A DNA stretch of 64,000 nucleotides, taken from positions 145,117-209,116 of the forward strand of contig JAJPHR010000110.1 in assembly GCA_021325145.1 (NCBI GenBank), given 5' to 3'. Positions 34,309-42,092 of this stretch are shown here, piece after piece. A program made the translations under genes and the position numbers. The notes beneath the pieces are model-generated. The model was given only the letters and a program-made list of their open reading frames with translations, did no database searches and was not told where the DNA came from. Numbering within the stretch: the first letter of the stretch is position 1; each line of letters starts with the position of its first letter. The stretch is from Verrucomicrobiota bacterium. GTDB lineage: Bacteria; Verrucomicrobiota; Verrucomicrobiia; Limisphaerales; Pedosphaeraceae.

Positions 34309-35643
34309 TTAGCGGCGCGGCATTTGCGGAATGAATGGATTTTTGGTGCTGGCTTGGGCCGTGGCAACGGTTTCACCGACGATCACTTCCTGCCCCTCTT
34401 GCAAGGCATCGGCGATCACCGCGGTATTCGAGCCATCCGAAGCGCCGAGTTTCACCTCCATTGGCCTGACAAATTCGCCATCCTTCAACCAAATGGTGCC
34501 GCGCCGGTCTTTGGGGGTCTTGTCTTTCTTTGACAGCTTGGCTTCGCCGGGAGGATCGTTCTGTGCGAGTTCGGCTTTTGGCTTCTCTGACCGGGCGTCG
34601 GGAGCTACCTGCATCGGAGAGGACGGGGACCACCGCAAAGCGGCATTGGGTACGAGCAGGGTATTCGCTTCCTTCTTCACGATGAAGTGAACATTGGCGG
34701 TCAAATAAGGCAGCAAGATGTTGTCGGGATTTTCCGTGTTTACCTCCACCGTGTACATCACCACGTTTTGTGTCATCGTGGCGTTTAGGCGAACTTTACC
34801 GACAGTGCCTTGAAATTCCCGGCCTGGGAACGCGTCACAGGTGAACGTCACCGGTCCGCCAGGAATAATCCGGCCAACGTCTGCTTCGTTGACGGCCACC
34901 CAAATCTGCATTTTGGTAAGGTCCTCGGCGATCAGGAACAAGCTGGGTGTGTTGAGGCTGGCTACGACAGTTTGGCCGACGTTGACGCGGCGGTCGATGA
35001 TGACGCCTTTAACCGGGGACTTGATCGTGCAGAAGGCCAGGTTCCGCTGGGCCTTTTCGAGCATGGCCTGAGCTTGAACGGTGCTGGCTTTGGCTTGGGC
35101 AATGGCGGCTTCCGCGACAGAGGCGTTGGCTTTTGCGACTTCGTAATCCGCCCGGTTGGAATCGAACAATGAAAGCGCAAGCAGCCCTGAACGGTTCAGT
35201 TCCTGCGCGCGTTTCCATTCGGCCTCGGTCTGGGCGAGTTTGGCCTTCATTTGTTCGAGATTGGCGGCCGCGCTGAGTTCGCCCGCTTTATCCTGTTCAA
35301 CCTGCGCCCGGGCCACGGAAAGGTCGGCGGCATAGACCGAATCGTCAATTTGCGCGAGGATGCCGCCTTCTTCCACCATCGAGCCGTAATCGATGGTCTT
35401 CCCGTTTACATCTTTTCCGAACGAGCTGATCAACCCTGCGACCTGCGCGCCGACGTCCACGACTTCAACCGGTTCGATGGTGCCGGTGGCACTGATGGTA
35501 GCGGCAAGATCGCCGCGTTTGACTGCGGCGGTGCGAAACGAGACTTGCGTCTCGCCGCGCACGCGCCACCACCAGAACCCGCCTCCACCGGCAATGGCAA
35601 TAACGACGGCGGCGAAAACGGGACCTTTCAGGAGGCGTTGCAT
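34309..35643 (-). CDS. macA: MacA/HlyD-type periplasmic adaptor protein
   Basis: A 444-residue membrane-fusion protein. A TM anchor lies at residues about 7-26 (GPVFAAVVIAIAGGGGFWWW). The lipoyl/biotinyl-like motif (GTIEPVEVVDVGAQVAGLI) follows at about 55-73, then a long alpha-helical hairpin of Ala/Glu/Lys-rich sequence (about 100-195), and then the second lipoyl half (IKSPVKGVIIDRRVNVGQTV). The C-terminal domain contains a Lys/Asp-rich insertion near 355-375 (AELAQNDPPGEAKLSKKDK). It is encoded just before macB and is its predicted partner in tripartite export. Confidence 0.92.
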   Translation of the reverse strand: MQRLLKGPVFAAVVIAIAGGGGFWWWRVRGETQVSFRTAAVKRGDLAATISATGTIEPVEVVDVGAQVAGLISSFGKDVNGKTIDYGSMVEEGGILAQIDDSVYAADLSVARAQVEQDKAGELSAAANLEQMKAKLAQTEAEWKRAQELNRSGLLALSLFDSNRADYEVAKANASVAEAAIAQAKASTVQAQAMLEKAQRNLAFCTIKSPVKGVIIDRRVNVGQTVVASLNTPSLFLIAEDLTKMQIWVAVNEADVGRIIPGGPVTFTCDAFPGREFQGTVGKVRLNATMTQNVVMYTVEVNTENPDNILLPYLTANVHFIVKKEANTLLVPNAALRWSPSSPMQVAPDARSEKPKAELAQNDPPGEAKLSKKDKTPKDRRGTIWLKDGEFVRPMEVKLGASDGSNTAVIADALQEGQEVIVGETVATAQASTKNPFIPQMPRR

Positions 35644-35839
35644 AAAGTAAGGTGCGGCATTTGAACCGAAGTACCTATTACAATACCGTGCGTCGCCGCA
35701 AATGAAATTGTTGTCATTATGTGGGCAATTCGTCCCGCCAAATGGATGGTTTTATCCTGATGCGTCGGGGTGGGCGCTTTGCTTTGCTTCGAAGAAGATT
35801 TGACAAAGCCCGGCACGAACCGGGACACTGGCGGCCGGC

Positions 35840-36421
35840 ATGACGACGGCGAACAAGATCACGATCCTTCGGATCTTGCTCATCCCGTTTTTTATCGTTC
35901 AAACTCTCTACTACTTCCGCAGTGGAGATGAATTGCATCGATTTCTGGGGGTGGTGTCCTTTGCGGTCGCATCGATTTTGGACGGAGTGGATGGGTACAT
36001 CGCGCGCCGTTACAATCAGAAAAGCGAGCTGGGAGCAATCCTGGATCCGCTGGCTGACAAACTGCTGCTCGTGTCGGGCATCGTGCTGCTGAGCTTCCGA
36101 AACCAGACCTATCTGAAGGTGATTCCGCTCTGGCTGACCGCCACCATCATCAGCCGGGATGTGTTGTTATTGATCGGCTTGGGAGTGATTCACATGGTCT
36201 GCGGCAAGGTAACGGTGCGCCCGCGGATCATCGGCAAGGTCGCCACCGTGCTCCAAATGGTAACGGTGATCTGGATACTGTTGAAATGGAGTCCGGGATG
36301 GCTGCCGTATTGGACGGTCGGAGCCGCAGTGTGCACCGGAGTGTCGGGTTTGTTGTACATCTGGGATGGAATGAGGCAGTTGAGCGCGAGTCCGCGAAGT
36401 TCGGCCACGCCGGGACAATGA
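35840..36421 (+). CDS. pgsA: CDP-alcohol phosphatidyltransferase (PgsA-like)
   Basis: A 193-residue membrane enzyme with the CDP-OH-P motif D-G-x2-A-R-x8-G-x3-D-x3-D, seen as DGVDGYIARRYNQKSELG then AILDPLADK near residues 48-74. Hydrophobic segments surround it. The family makes phosphatidylglycerol phosphate, cardiolipin or other phospholipids; PgsA is the best guess from the short length and the N-terminal NKITILRILLIPFF. The ATG at 35840 is the natural start. It is divergent from macA, with about 200 bases between. Confidence 0.88.
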   Translation: MTTANKITILRILLIPFFIVQTLYYFRSGDELHRFLGVVSFAVASILDGVDGYIARRYNQKSELGAILDPLADKLLLVSGIVLLSFRNQTYLKVIPLWLTATIISRDVLLLIGLGVIHMVCGKVTVRPRIIGKVATVLQMVTVIWILLKWSPGWLPYWTVGAAVCTGVSGLLYIWDGMRQLSASPRSSATPGQ

Positions 36422-36556
36422 AGAAACTGGTTTGGGTCCCCGGCTCTGCGTGATGATACGTTGGAGCTCTGTGCTCCGCGCCTTGCTGAAACGTTACTTG
36501 CAATTTTTCTTTGGATTTGAAAACGCGACGCTTTTGCGGCAGGCTGCGTCGCAATT

Positions 36557-37030
36557 ATGAGCAAAGATTTGGAACTGGCTTTGAAGGAAGGGGATATGGC
36601 ACCGGGATTTACCGTCCTAACGAATGGCGGCGGCAAAATCTCGCTGGCGGACTACAAAGGAAAAAATGTCATTCTATATTTTTATCCCAAGGACGACACC
36701 CCGGGTTGCACCAAGGAAGCCTGCGCATTCCGGGACCACTTCGCTGATTTCAAGAAGAAGGGCGCCGTGGTGCTTGGGGTAAGCACGGATGCCGTGAAAC
36801 TGCATGACAAGTTCGTCGAGAAGTTCAAACTTCCGTTCACGCTGTTGGCGGATGAGAACAAAAAGATCGTTGAAGCTTATGGAGTTTGGGGCGAGAAAAC
36901 TTTCATGGGACGGAAGTATCTGGGGACGCATCGCGTGACATTTTTGATCGGACCTGACGGGCGAATCAGGAAAATCTGGCCAAAGGTCAAACCGGACGAA
37001 CACGCGGAGGAGGTTCTGAAAGAGCTTTGA
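36557..37030 (+). CDS. bcp: Thiol peroxidase of the Bcp/PrxQ class
   Basis: A 157-residue atypical 2-Cys peroxiredoxin that reduces peroxides using thioredoxin. The catalytic region is FYPKDDTPGCTKEACAFRDH near residues 38-57, with the peroxidatic Cys in PGCTKEAC and a second Cys five residues later, typical of Bcp. VILYFYP and VLGVSTDAVKLHDKF also match. A second, different peroxiredoxin follows 118 bases downstream with its own promoter. Confidence 0.94.
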   Translation: MSKDLELALKEGDMAPGFTVLTNGGGKISLADYKGKNVILYFYPKDDTPGCTKEACAFRDHFADFKKKGAVVLGVSTDAVKLHDKFVEKFKLPFTLLADENKKIVEAYGVWGEKTFMGRKYLGTHRVTFLIGPDGRIRKIWPKVKPDEHAEEVLKEL

Positions 37031-37077
37031 TGTCAAAGCCAGAAGCGGCCGGGTTGCAGAATGCCGAGAATCGCAGT

Positions 37078-37106
37078 TTGACAGCCGGCGGAACGGCAAC
37101 TATAAA
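37078..37106 (+). promoter_or_regulatory. Sigma-70-type promoter of the peroxiredoxin gene
   Basis: TTGACA (37078-37083) and TATAAA (37101-37106) are exactly 17 bases apart. A start site near 37113 would leave a roughly 35-base AT-rich leader before the ATG at 37149. This is the best promoter match I found in the window. Confidence 0.65.
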
Positions 37107-37148
37107 CGCACACGCTAAATCTGATTAAACTTTAACCAAATTAATATT

Positions 37149-37628
37149 ATGGCACTAGCGGTTGGCACCAAAGCACCTGATTTCACCCTCAAATCCAAAC
37201 AGGCTTCCGGCCTGGTGGATGTGAAGCTGAGCAACAATTTCGGCAAAAAAAATACAGTCCTGCTGTTTTTTCCGGCGGCATTCACCAGTGTTTGCACGAC
37301 GGAGATGTGCGACATCACCTCCGGCATTTCGCAGTATTCCGGGCTTGGGGCGGACGTGATCGCGATCAGCGTGGACACCCCCTTCGCGCAGGAGGCCTGG
37401 GCTCAGAAGGAAAAGATCGGCGTCACACTGGCGAGCGATTTGAATAAGGAAGTGACCAGGCAATACGACGTCGTGTTCCCGATGCTGGCCGGCGTGGGCG
37501 ATACGGCCGCTCGCGCGGCGTTTGTAATCGACAAGAACGGCGTGATCCAATACAGCGAGCGGACCCCGACGCCCAAAGACCTGCCGAACTTCAGCGCGGT
37601 GAAGGATGCGCTGGCGAAATTGAAGTAA
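37149..37628 (+). CDS. Peroxiredoxin, AhpE/redoxin type
   Basis: A 159-residue peroxiredoxin with the peroxidatic Cys in FFPAAFTSVCTTEMCDITSG near residue 45, inside the PxxxTxxC motif typical of the family. Other matches are APDFTLKSK near the N-terminus, VIAISVDTPFAQEAWAQKE and RAAFVIDKNGVIQYSE. It is cytosolic with no signal peptide. Because a sigma-70-like promoter lies directly upstream, it is probably transcribed independently of the bcp gene. Confidence 0.92.
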   Translation: MALAVGTKAPDFTLKSKQASGLVDVKLSNNFGKKNTVLLFFPAAFTSVCTTEMCDITSGISQYSGLGADVIAISVDTPFAQEAWAQKEKIGVTLASDLNKEVTRQYDVVFPMLAGVGDTAARAAFVIDKNGVIQYSERTPTPKDLPNFSAVKDALAKLK

Positions 37629-37818
37629 AAAAGACGGAACCCGAAGGCAAGAGACAAGCAGTCGAGGGCTGCGCGCAACCGTGATGAGTCGCCCGAACTC
37701 TGATGCCGGGACCGACTCACACAAACTGCCCATGTTTGGAAACAGAAGCCCTCGCGACACGATGAATTCCAGCCTCGCGTCCATTGCCATGTTTGCCTGT
37801 CTGCCTGCGCAATGCGAA

Positions 37819-38940
37819 CTAATGCCCGTTCTTAATCGCAAGCTTCAAGCCCTTTAAGATTGCGTCCACATTTTCCTCTGTGCAGTTCTCTCCCATAAGG
37901 CCAATGCGCCAGATCTTCCCCTTCAAGGGCCCCAAACCGGCGCCGATCTCCATGCCAAAGTCTCGCAGCAGCCTCTTGCGCACAAAAGCTTCATCCACGG
38001 AATCCGGCACACCCACCGCGTTCAAAGGCCAGAGTTGATGGCCCGCCTGCGAGGTGATTTCCAAGCCCAGTTCCGCCAGCCCCGCTTTAAGCGCCAGATG
38101 ATTTTGCTCGTGTCGCCGCCAGCGCACTTCCAGGCCTTCTTCCAGGATCAACCGCAATCCTTCGTGCAACGCATAATTCATCGTGATCGGAGCAGTGTGA
38201 TGATAAACCCGCTCCTGCCCCCAATAAGAAGCGAGCAGGTTCACGTCGAGATACCAGCTTTGGACCTTGGTTTTGCGCTTTCCGGCGGCCTCGAGCGCGC
38301 GCGGGCTCAGCGAGACCGGCGCGAGCCCTGGCGGACAATTGAGACATTTTTGCGTCCCGCTATACACGGCGTCCACCTCCCATTCGTCCACTTTGACCGG
38401 ACAACCTCCAAGCGATGTCACCGCATCCAGCACGAAAAGCGCGCCGTTCTCGTGTGCCAGGCGTGATATTTCGTCCACCGGGGTCAGGACTCCGGTGGAG
38501 GTTTCGGCATGCACCACGGCGACCAGCTTCGCCCGCCTCCCCCGCAATGCCTTTGCGATCTGATCCGCTTCGATGATCCGGCCCCAAGGCGCCTCCACCG
38601 CCACCACTCTGGCCCCACAACGCTCGGCCACATCCTTAAGCCGGGAGCCGAACACACCGTTCATGCCGACCACCACCTCATCCCCCGGCTCAATCAGGTT
38701 GGCCAGGCAAAACTCCATCCCGGCGCTTCCGGTGCCGCTTACTGGAAAAGTCATTTCATTTTTGGTCATGAATACCTGCCGCAGCATCACCTTGGTCTCC
38801 TCCATTATCTGAACAAAAGCCGGATCCAAGTGCCCGACCAGAGGTTGGGACATGGCGCGTAAAACGGAAGGCGCCACCCCGCTTGGTCCGGGCCCCAGGA
38901 GGAGACGCGCCGGGGGATTGAACGAATTGAATACTCGCAT
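37819..38940 (-). CDS. PLP-dependent alanine-glyoxylate / serine-pyruvate aminotransferase
   Basis: A 373-residue class V aminotransferase. The family start is LLLGPGPSGVAPSVLRAM. VSGTGSAGMEFCLANLIEPG covers the phosphate-binding region. VLDAVTSLGGCPVKVDEW gives the Asp that contacts the PLP ring, and YSGTQKCLNCPPGLAPVSLS carries the Schiff-base Lys (SGTQKCL). These enzymes convert glyoxylate and alanine, or serine and pyruvate. It is convergent with the upstream peroxiredoxin and divergent from the NRPS cluster, with only about 150 bases to the first NRPS start. Confidence 0.92.
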   Translation of the reverse strand: MRVFNSFNPPARLLLGPGPSGVAPSVLRAMSQPLVGHLDPAFVQIMEETKVMLRQVFMTKNEMTFPVSGTGSAGMEFCLANLIEPGDEVVVGMNGVFGSRLKDVAERCGARVVAVEAPWGRIIEADQIAKALRGRRAKLVAVVHAETSTGVLTPVDEISRLAHENGALFVLDAVTSLGGCPVKVDEWEVDAVYSGTQKCLNCPPGLAPVSLSPRALEAAGKRKTKVQSWYLDVNLLASYWGQERVYHHTAPITMNYALHEGLRLILEEGLEVRWRRHEQNHLALKAGLAELGLEITSQAGHQLWPLNAVGVPDSVDEAFVRKRLLRDFGMEIGAGLGPLKGKIWRIGLMGENCTEENVDAILKGLKLAIKNGH

Positions 38941-39094
38941 GCCTCACCATGGTTGCGCCCCTTCCCGCTCGAAATAGGGTCTTCACTGTGAAATCAACGG
39001 ATTACTTAACCACGTGGAAACTGTTCAAAAAAAGGTGGAGAATTCCACAGGAGCGCGGTGGCCAGCCAGATTCCGGTGCCGCTCTCGCCACAAA

Positions 39095-40852
39095 ATGAAC
39101 GAATTGGAAATGTGCCGGCCCGAGGTTCCTGACCTGGGCGGAACCGAGCCGCCCGGCTTTCCCGCCTCCTATTCACAGGAGCGCCTTTGGTTTGTGCAAC
39201 AGATGTCTCCTGATTCTGCGGCCTACAATCTGTCCGCTATTTCTCACTTGCACGGCCCTTTGAACGTCGCAGCTTTGGAATGCAGTCTCGGGGAAATTCT
39301 CAAACGTCACCATGTGCTGCGGTCCAGCTTCAAACTCGTGGATGGCCGATTACGGCAATCGGTGGGGTCGCCCGTGGCCTTCAAAATTTGCCTGATCGAT
39401 CTGCGCTCGCATCCTCCGGCTGGAGACGGCTCTTTTCCCCAAGCCCTGCTCAATCAGGAAGCCCATCGTCCTTTTGACCTCAGCCAGCCTCCGCTATTGC
39501 GCGCGACGCTTTTCCGAATTCATGAAGCGCACCACATTCTGATGCTGGTCATCCATCACATAGCCATGGACGGCTGGTCCCTGGGCGTTTTCTCCTGGGA
39601 ACTGGCCACCCTGTATGCGGCCTTTACCGCGGGCGAACGCCCGGCACTTGAACCGTTGTCCTTGCAGTTTGGCGATTACGCCGCGTGGGAGCGCAGCCCG
39701 GATTGCGAAAATCTCTGGCGGGACCAGTTGGACTTTTGGCGCGCCCAACTGGCCGGCGTAAAACCTTCGCTTCAGATTGTTCCTGACCGCCCTCCTCCGG
39801 CTCGAATCACTTTCCACGGCGCGACTCATCGCCTGGAACTGCCAGCCGGCCTGGTTGCCGCCCTCAAGGCCCTCTGCCGCCGCGAACACGCCACCCCGTT
39901 CATGTTGCTCCTCGCCGCGTTCAAGGTCTTGATTCATGGTTGTTCCCGACAGAACGAGGTGCTGGTCGGCACGCCCGTCATCAATCGCAATCGTGAGGAA
40001 CTCGAACGCCTGATTGGCTGCCTGGTCAATTTGCTCGTTCTGCGCACCAGCACAGCCGGCAATCCGGCATTTCGCGAATTTCTGGCCCGGGTAAAGGACA
40101 CCGTGCTGTCCGCGGCGACCCATCAGGAAGTGCCCTTTGAACGTGTTTTGGAGGAGTTGCGTCTGGAGCGCAGCCTGGAACGCAACCCGCTCATCCAGGT
40201 GCTCTTTACCTTTCAGCGTGGCCCCATTCACGTGCGCCTGCCGGGCCTGGATTCCCAACCCATTTACATCGACACAGCCACCGCGAAGTTCGATCTTTTC
40301 ATGGAATGGTGGGAGGCTGGACAAAATTTCCACGGCCGGATCGAATACAACACCGACCTGTTTTCCGGCGGGCGGATTTCTCAACTGGCGGTGCATTACC
40401 AAGCCATCCTCGAAGCCCTCGCCGCAAACCCCGAACAGCGATTGTCTGAGTTGATTGCGGCGATTCCTTTTCAACCACAACCTTTGCCCGCTCCGGAGCC
40501 GCGCCTCAAAAACGCCCTCGGTGGAACCCTCGCCAACGGCAGTCCAGCACAAGCGGAAAAAGAAGAGGAAATCAGCAGCCTGATCGCCACCATCGAAAAA
40601 GTGGTGGGCCGGATCTGGACCCAAATCCTGCGCGTGCCTCAGATCGGCCGGCATGAGAATTTTTTCGAACTTGGCGGCCATTCCCTGCTCGGGATGCAGG
40701 CGCTCGCCCGCGTTCAAGCCGCCTTGAAGATTACCCTCCCGTTCGAAGCTCTCTTTGAAGCGCCTACCATCGCGGAGCTTGCGCTGATAATCGAGCGAAC
40801 GTTGCAGCAGGACCTGGATGCCCTTGCGACGGGAGAAAACAAATCGACATAA
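39095..40852 (+). CDS. NRPS condensation domain plus carrier protein (C-PCP), no adenylation domain
   Basis: The 585-residue protein begins with a condensation domain (residues about 20-460; YSQERLWFVQQMSPDSAAYN). Its active site is intact: HHIAMDG near residue 153 (VIHHIAMDGWSLGVFSWEL). A carrier domain follows with the phosphopantetheine Ser in FFELGGHSLLGMQAL near residue 528. There is no A domain, so the carrier must be loaded by another protein. It is the first gene of the cluster and may handle the starter or a trans-loaded unit. The ATG at 39095 is chosen; a GTG at 39014 gives an N-terminal extension unlike the family. Confidence 0.88.
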   Translation: MNELEMCRPEVPDLGGTEPPGFPASYSQERLWFVQQMSPDSAAYNLSAISHLHGPLNVAALECSLGEILKRHHVLRSSFKLVDGRLRQSVGSPVAFKICLIDLRSHPPAGDGSFPQALLNQEAHRPFDLSQPPLLRATLFRIHEAHHILMLVIHHIAMDGWSLGVFSWELATLYAAFTAGERPALEPLSLQFGDYAAWERSPDCENLWRDQLDFWRAQLAGVKPSLQIVPDRPPPARITFHGATHRLELPAGLVAALKALCRREHATPFMLLLAAFKVLIHGCSRQNEVLVGTPVINRNREELERLIGCLVNLLVLRTSTAGNPAFREFLARVKDTVLSAATHQEVPFERVLEELRLERSLERNPLIQVLFTFQRGPIHVRLPGLDSQPIYIDTATAKFDLFMEWWEAGQNFHGRIEYNTDLFSGGRISQLAVHYQAILEALAANPEQRLSELIAAIPFQPQPLPAPEPRLKNALGGTLANGSPAQAEKEEEISSLIATIEKVVGRIWTQILRVPQIGRHENFFELGGHSLLGMQALARVQAALKITLPFEALFEAPTIAELALIIERTLQQDLDALATGENKST

Positions 40853-40865
40853 CCACGACTCACAT

Positions 40866-41831
40866 ATGCACTCCTGCCGGCTCTCTTTCTCCCGCGAATG
40901 CCCGAAAGCGCTGCCTCATTTGTACGAGCTTTATCGGGCTTCACTGCCGCCGTGCAAACAGGCATTTGTTGCCCCGCACATGCCCGCGGACCTGCTGGCG
41001 AAAGACGGCCTGGTTTGTTTCCAGGACGATGAACCCATCGCCGCCCTGCTTTGGCGGCTGGATCGGGAAATGCCATTCAGTCTTTCAAGCGTCGATTTCT
41101 ACGCGGAATCGCCCGTCGCTTCATTCGAATCCATCCAATTGCTCTTCGATGCTTTTCTCGCGAGAAACTGCGCCAATCAAGTCATCCATTTTGAGCTTTG
41201 GACACCACCTCAGGCCCGGATCCATCAGGTGCTGCTCCAGCGCGGCTTTGAGCGGATTGAACGCAAGCTCCTCTCGCTTTCCCAGCCGGCCTTAGATGCC
41301 TCCGAGTTCGACGATATTCATCTCGTCTCTCTAAGTGAGTTTCACTTGATCCCGACCCGGCTCGCAAAACTTGGCGAGGTGCTTTGCCAGGCCTATGCTG
41401 AAACCGTGGATGGCCGGTTTTACGAGCACTACCGCACCCCGGCGTCCTGTCGGGCCTATCTCTCCCAGGTCGTCAACTCGCCTTGGTGCAATACCCGCCA
41501 TTCGTGGCTGGCATGTTCCGCGCATGCGAACACGATCATTGGCGCCGCTCTCTGCCATTCCTGGCCAAGAGCCCGGACCCTCTTCCTGGAACAACTGTTC
41601 ATCGATCCGCAGCATCGAGGTCGCGGCGTCGGAAAGCGGCTCTTCTCCCAGGTCACCCGCGCGCTCGCCCAGGGCGGGGTTCGCAACCTGGTCTGGACCG
41701 TTTCCGAAGCCAACCATCCTGCGCTTGCGCTCTACCAGTCCTTCGGGGCTGCCGAACTCGACGCCGAGATTGCTTACATTAAAACAGTGGCCAAGGCCAT
41801 TGTTCCGGCTCCTCTGGGTGTCTCTCCCTAA
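40866..41831 (+). CDS. GNAT-family acetyltransferase inside the NRPS cluster
   Basis: A 321-residue protein. The C-terminal half has the acyl-CoA-binding motif of the GNAT superfamily: LEQLFIDPQHRGRGVGKRLF near residues 240-259, followed by VWTVSEANHPALALYQSFGA. The N-terminal half looks like a second diverged GNAT domain (VIHFELWTPPQARIHQVLLQ, GFERIERKLL). It starts 13 bases after the C-PCP gene and is probably in the same operon. It could acylate the product or an amino precursor; substrate is unknown. Confidence 0.75.
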   Translation: MHSCRLSFSRECPKALPHLYELYRASLPPCKQAFVAPHMPADLLAKDGLVCFQDDEPIAALLWRLDREMPFSLSSVDFYAESPVASFESIQLLFDAFLARNCANQVIHFELWTPPQARIHQVLLQRGFERIERKLLSLSQPALDASEFDDIHLVSLSEFHLIPTRLAKLGEVLCQAYAETVDGRFYEHYRTPASCRAYLSQVVNSPWCNTRHSWLACSAHANTIIGAALCHSWPRARTLFLEQLFIDPQHRGRGVGKRLFSQVTRALAQGGVRNLVWTVSEANHPALALYQSFGAAELDAEIAYIKTVAKAIVPAPLGVSP

Positions 41832-41883
41832 AAAATACGGTTGTTTCCCCGCGTGCAACCCGCGTCCGCCTAAACGAGTCTGA

Positions 41884-41903
41884 AGAACTCGGGAGGTAGT
41901 TCT
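41884..41903 (+). promoter_or_regulatory. Hairpin holding a ribosome binding site in its loop
   Basis: AGAACT (41884-41889) pairs with AGTTCT (41898-41903) around the 8-base loop CGGGAGGT, which contains the strong Shine-Dalgarno GGGAGG for the ATG at 41905. An RBS displayed in a loop in front of a very short ORF is suggestive of translational control but is not proven. Confidence 0.35.
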
Positions 41904-41904
41904 G

Positions 41905-41985
41905 ATGGAAGCTGTTAAGAAAATGGTTTTGGCCTATGCGGCTTCGCCGATTTTTGACTCAGGGCGGGTGGATTATTTTATCTGA
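41905..41985 (+). CDS. Candidate 26-residue short ORF in NRPS cluster
   Basis: ATG at 41905, stop TGA at 41983-41985. It encodes MEAVKKMVLAYAASPIFDSG followed by RVDYFI. The Shine-Dalgarno GGGAGGT is 8 bases upstream, one of the best in the window. It lies between the GNAT gene and the second NRPS gene. It could be a leader peptide that tunes expression of the downstream gene, or a chance ORF; nothing in it resembles a known precursor peptide. Confidence 0.35.
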   Translation: MEAVKKMVLAYAASPIFDSGRVDYFI

Positions 41986-42092
41986 GGTTCGTTTCCTCTT
42001 ATTAGCGCTCCACTTTGCAAGCGTGTCACGCTCGCTGCTCATGCCCGCGGAAGCCACTCGAAACTCGCCTGGTAAATTATTTCAAGGTAATT

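Noticed and set aside
36480..36556. Possible promoter before bcp (TTGCAA and an AT-rich run)
   Set aside because: Spacing and -10 match were poor, so it was not called.
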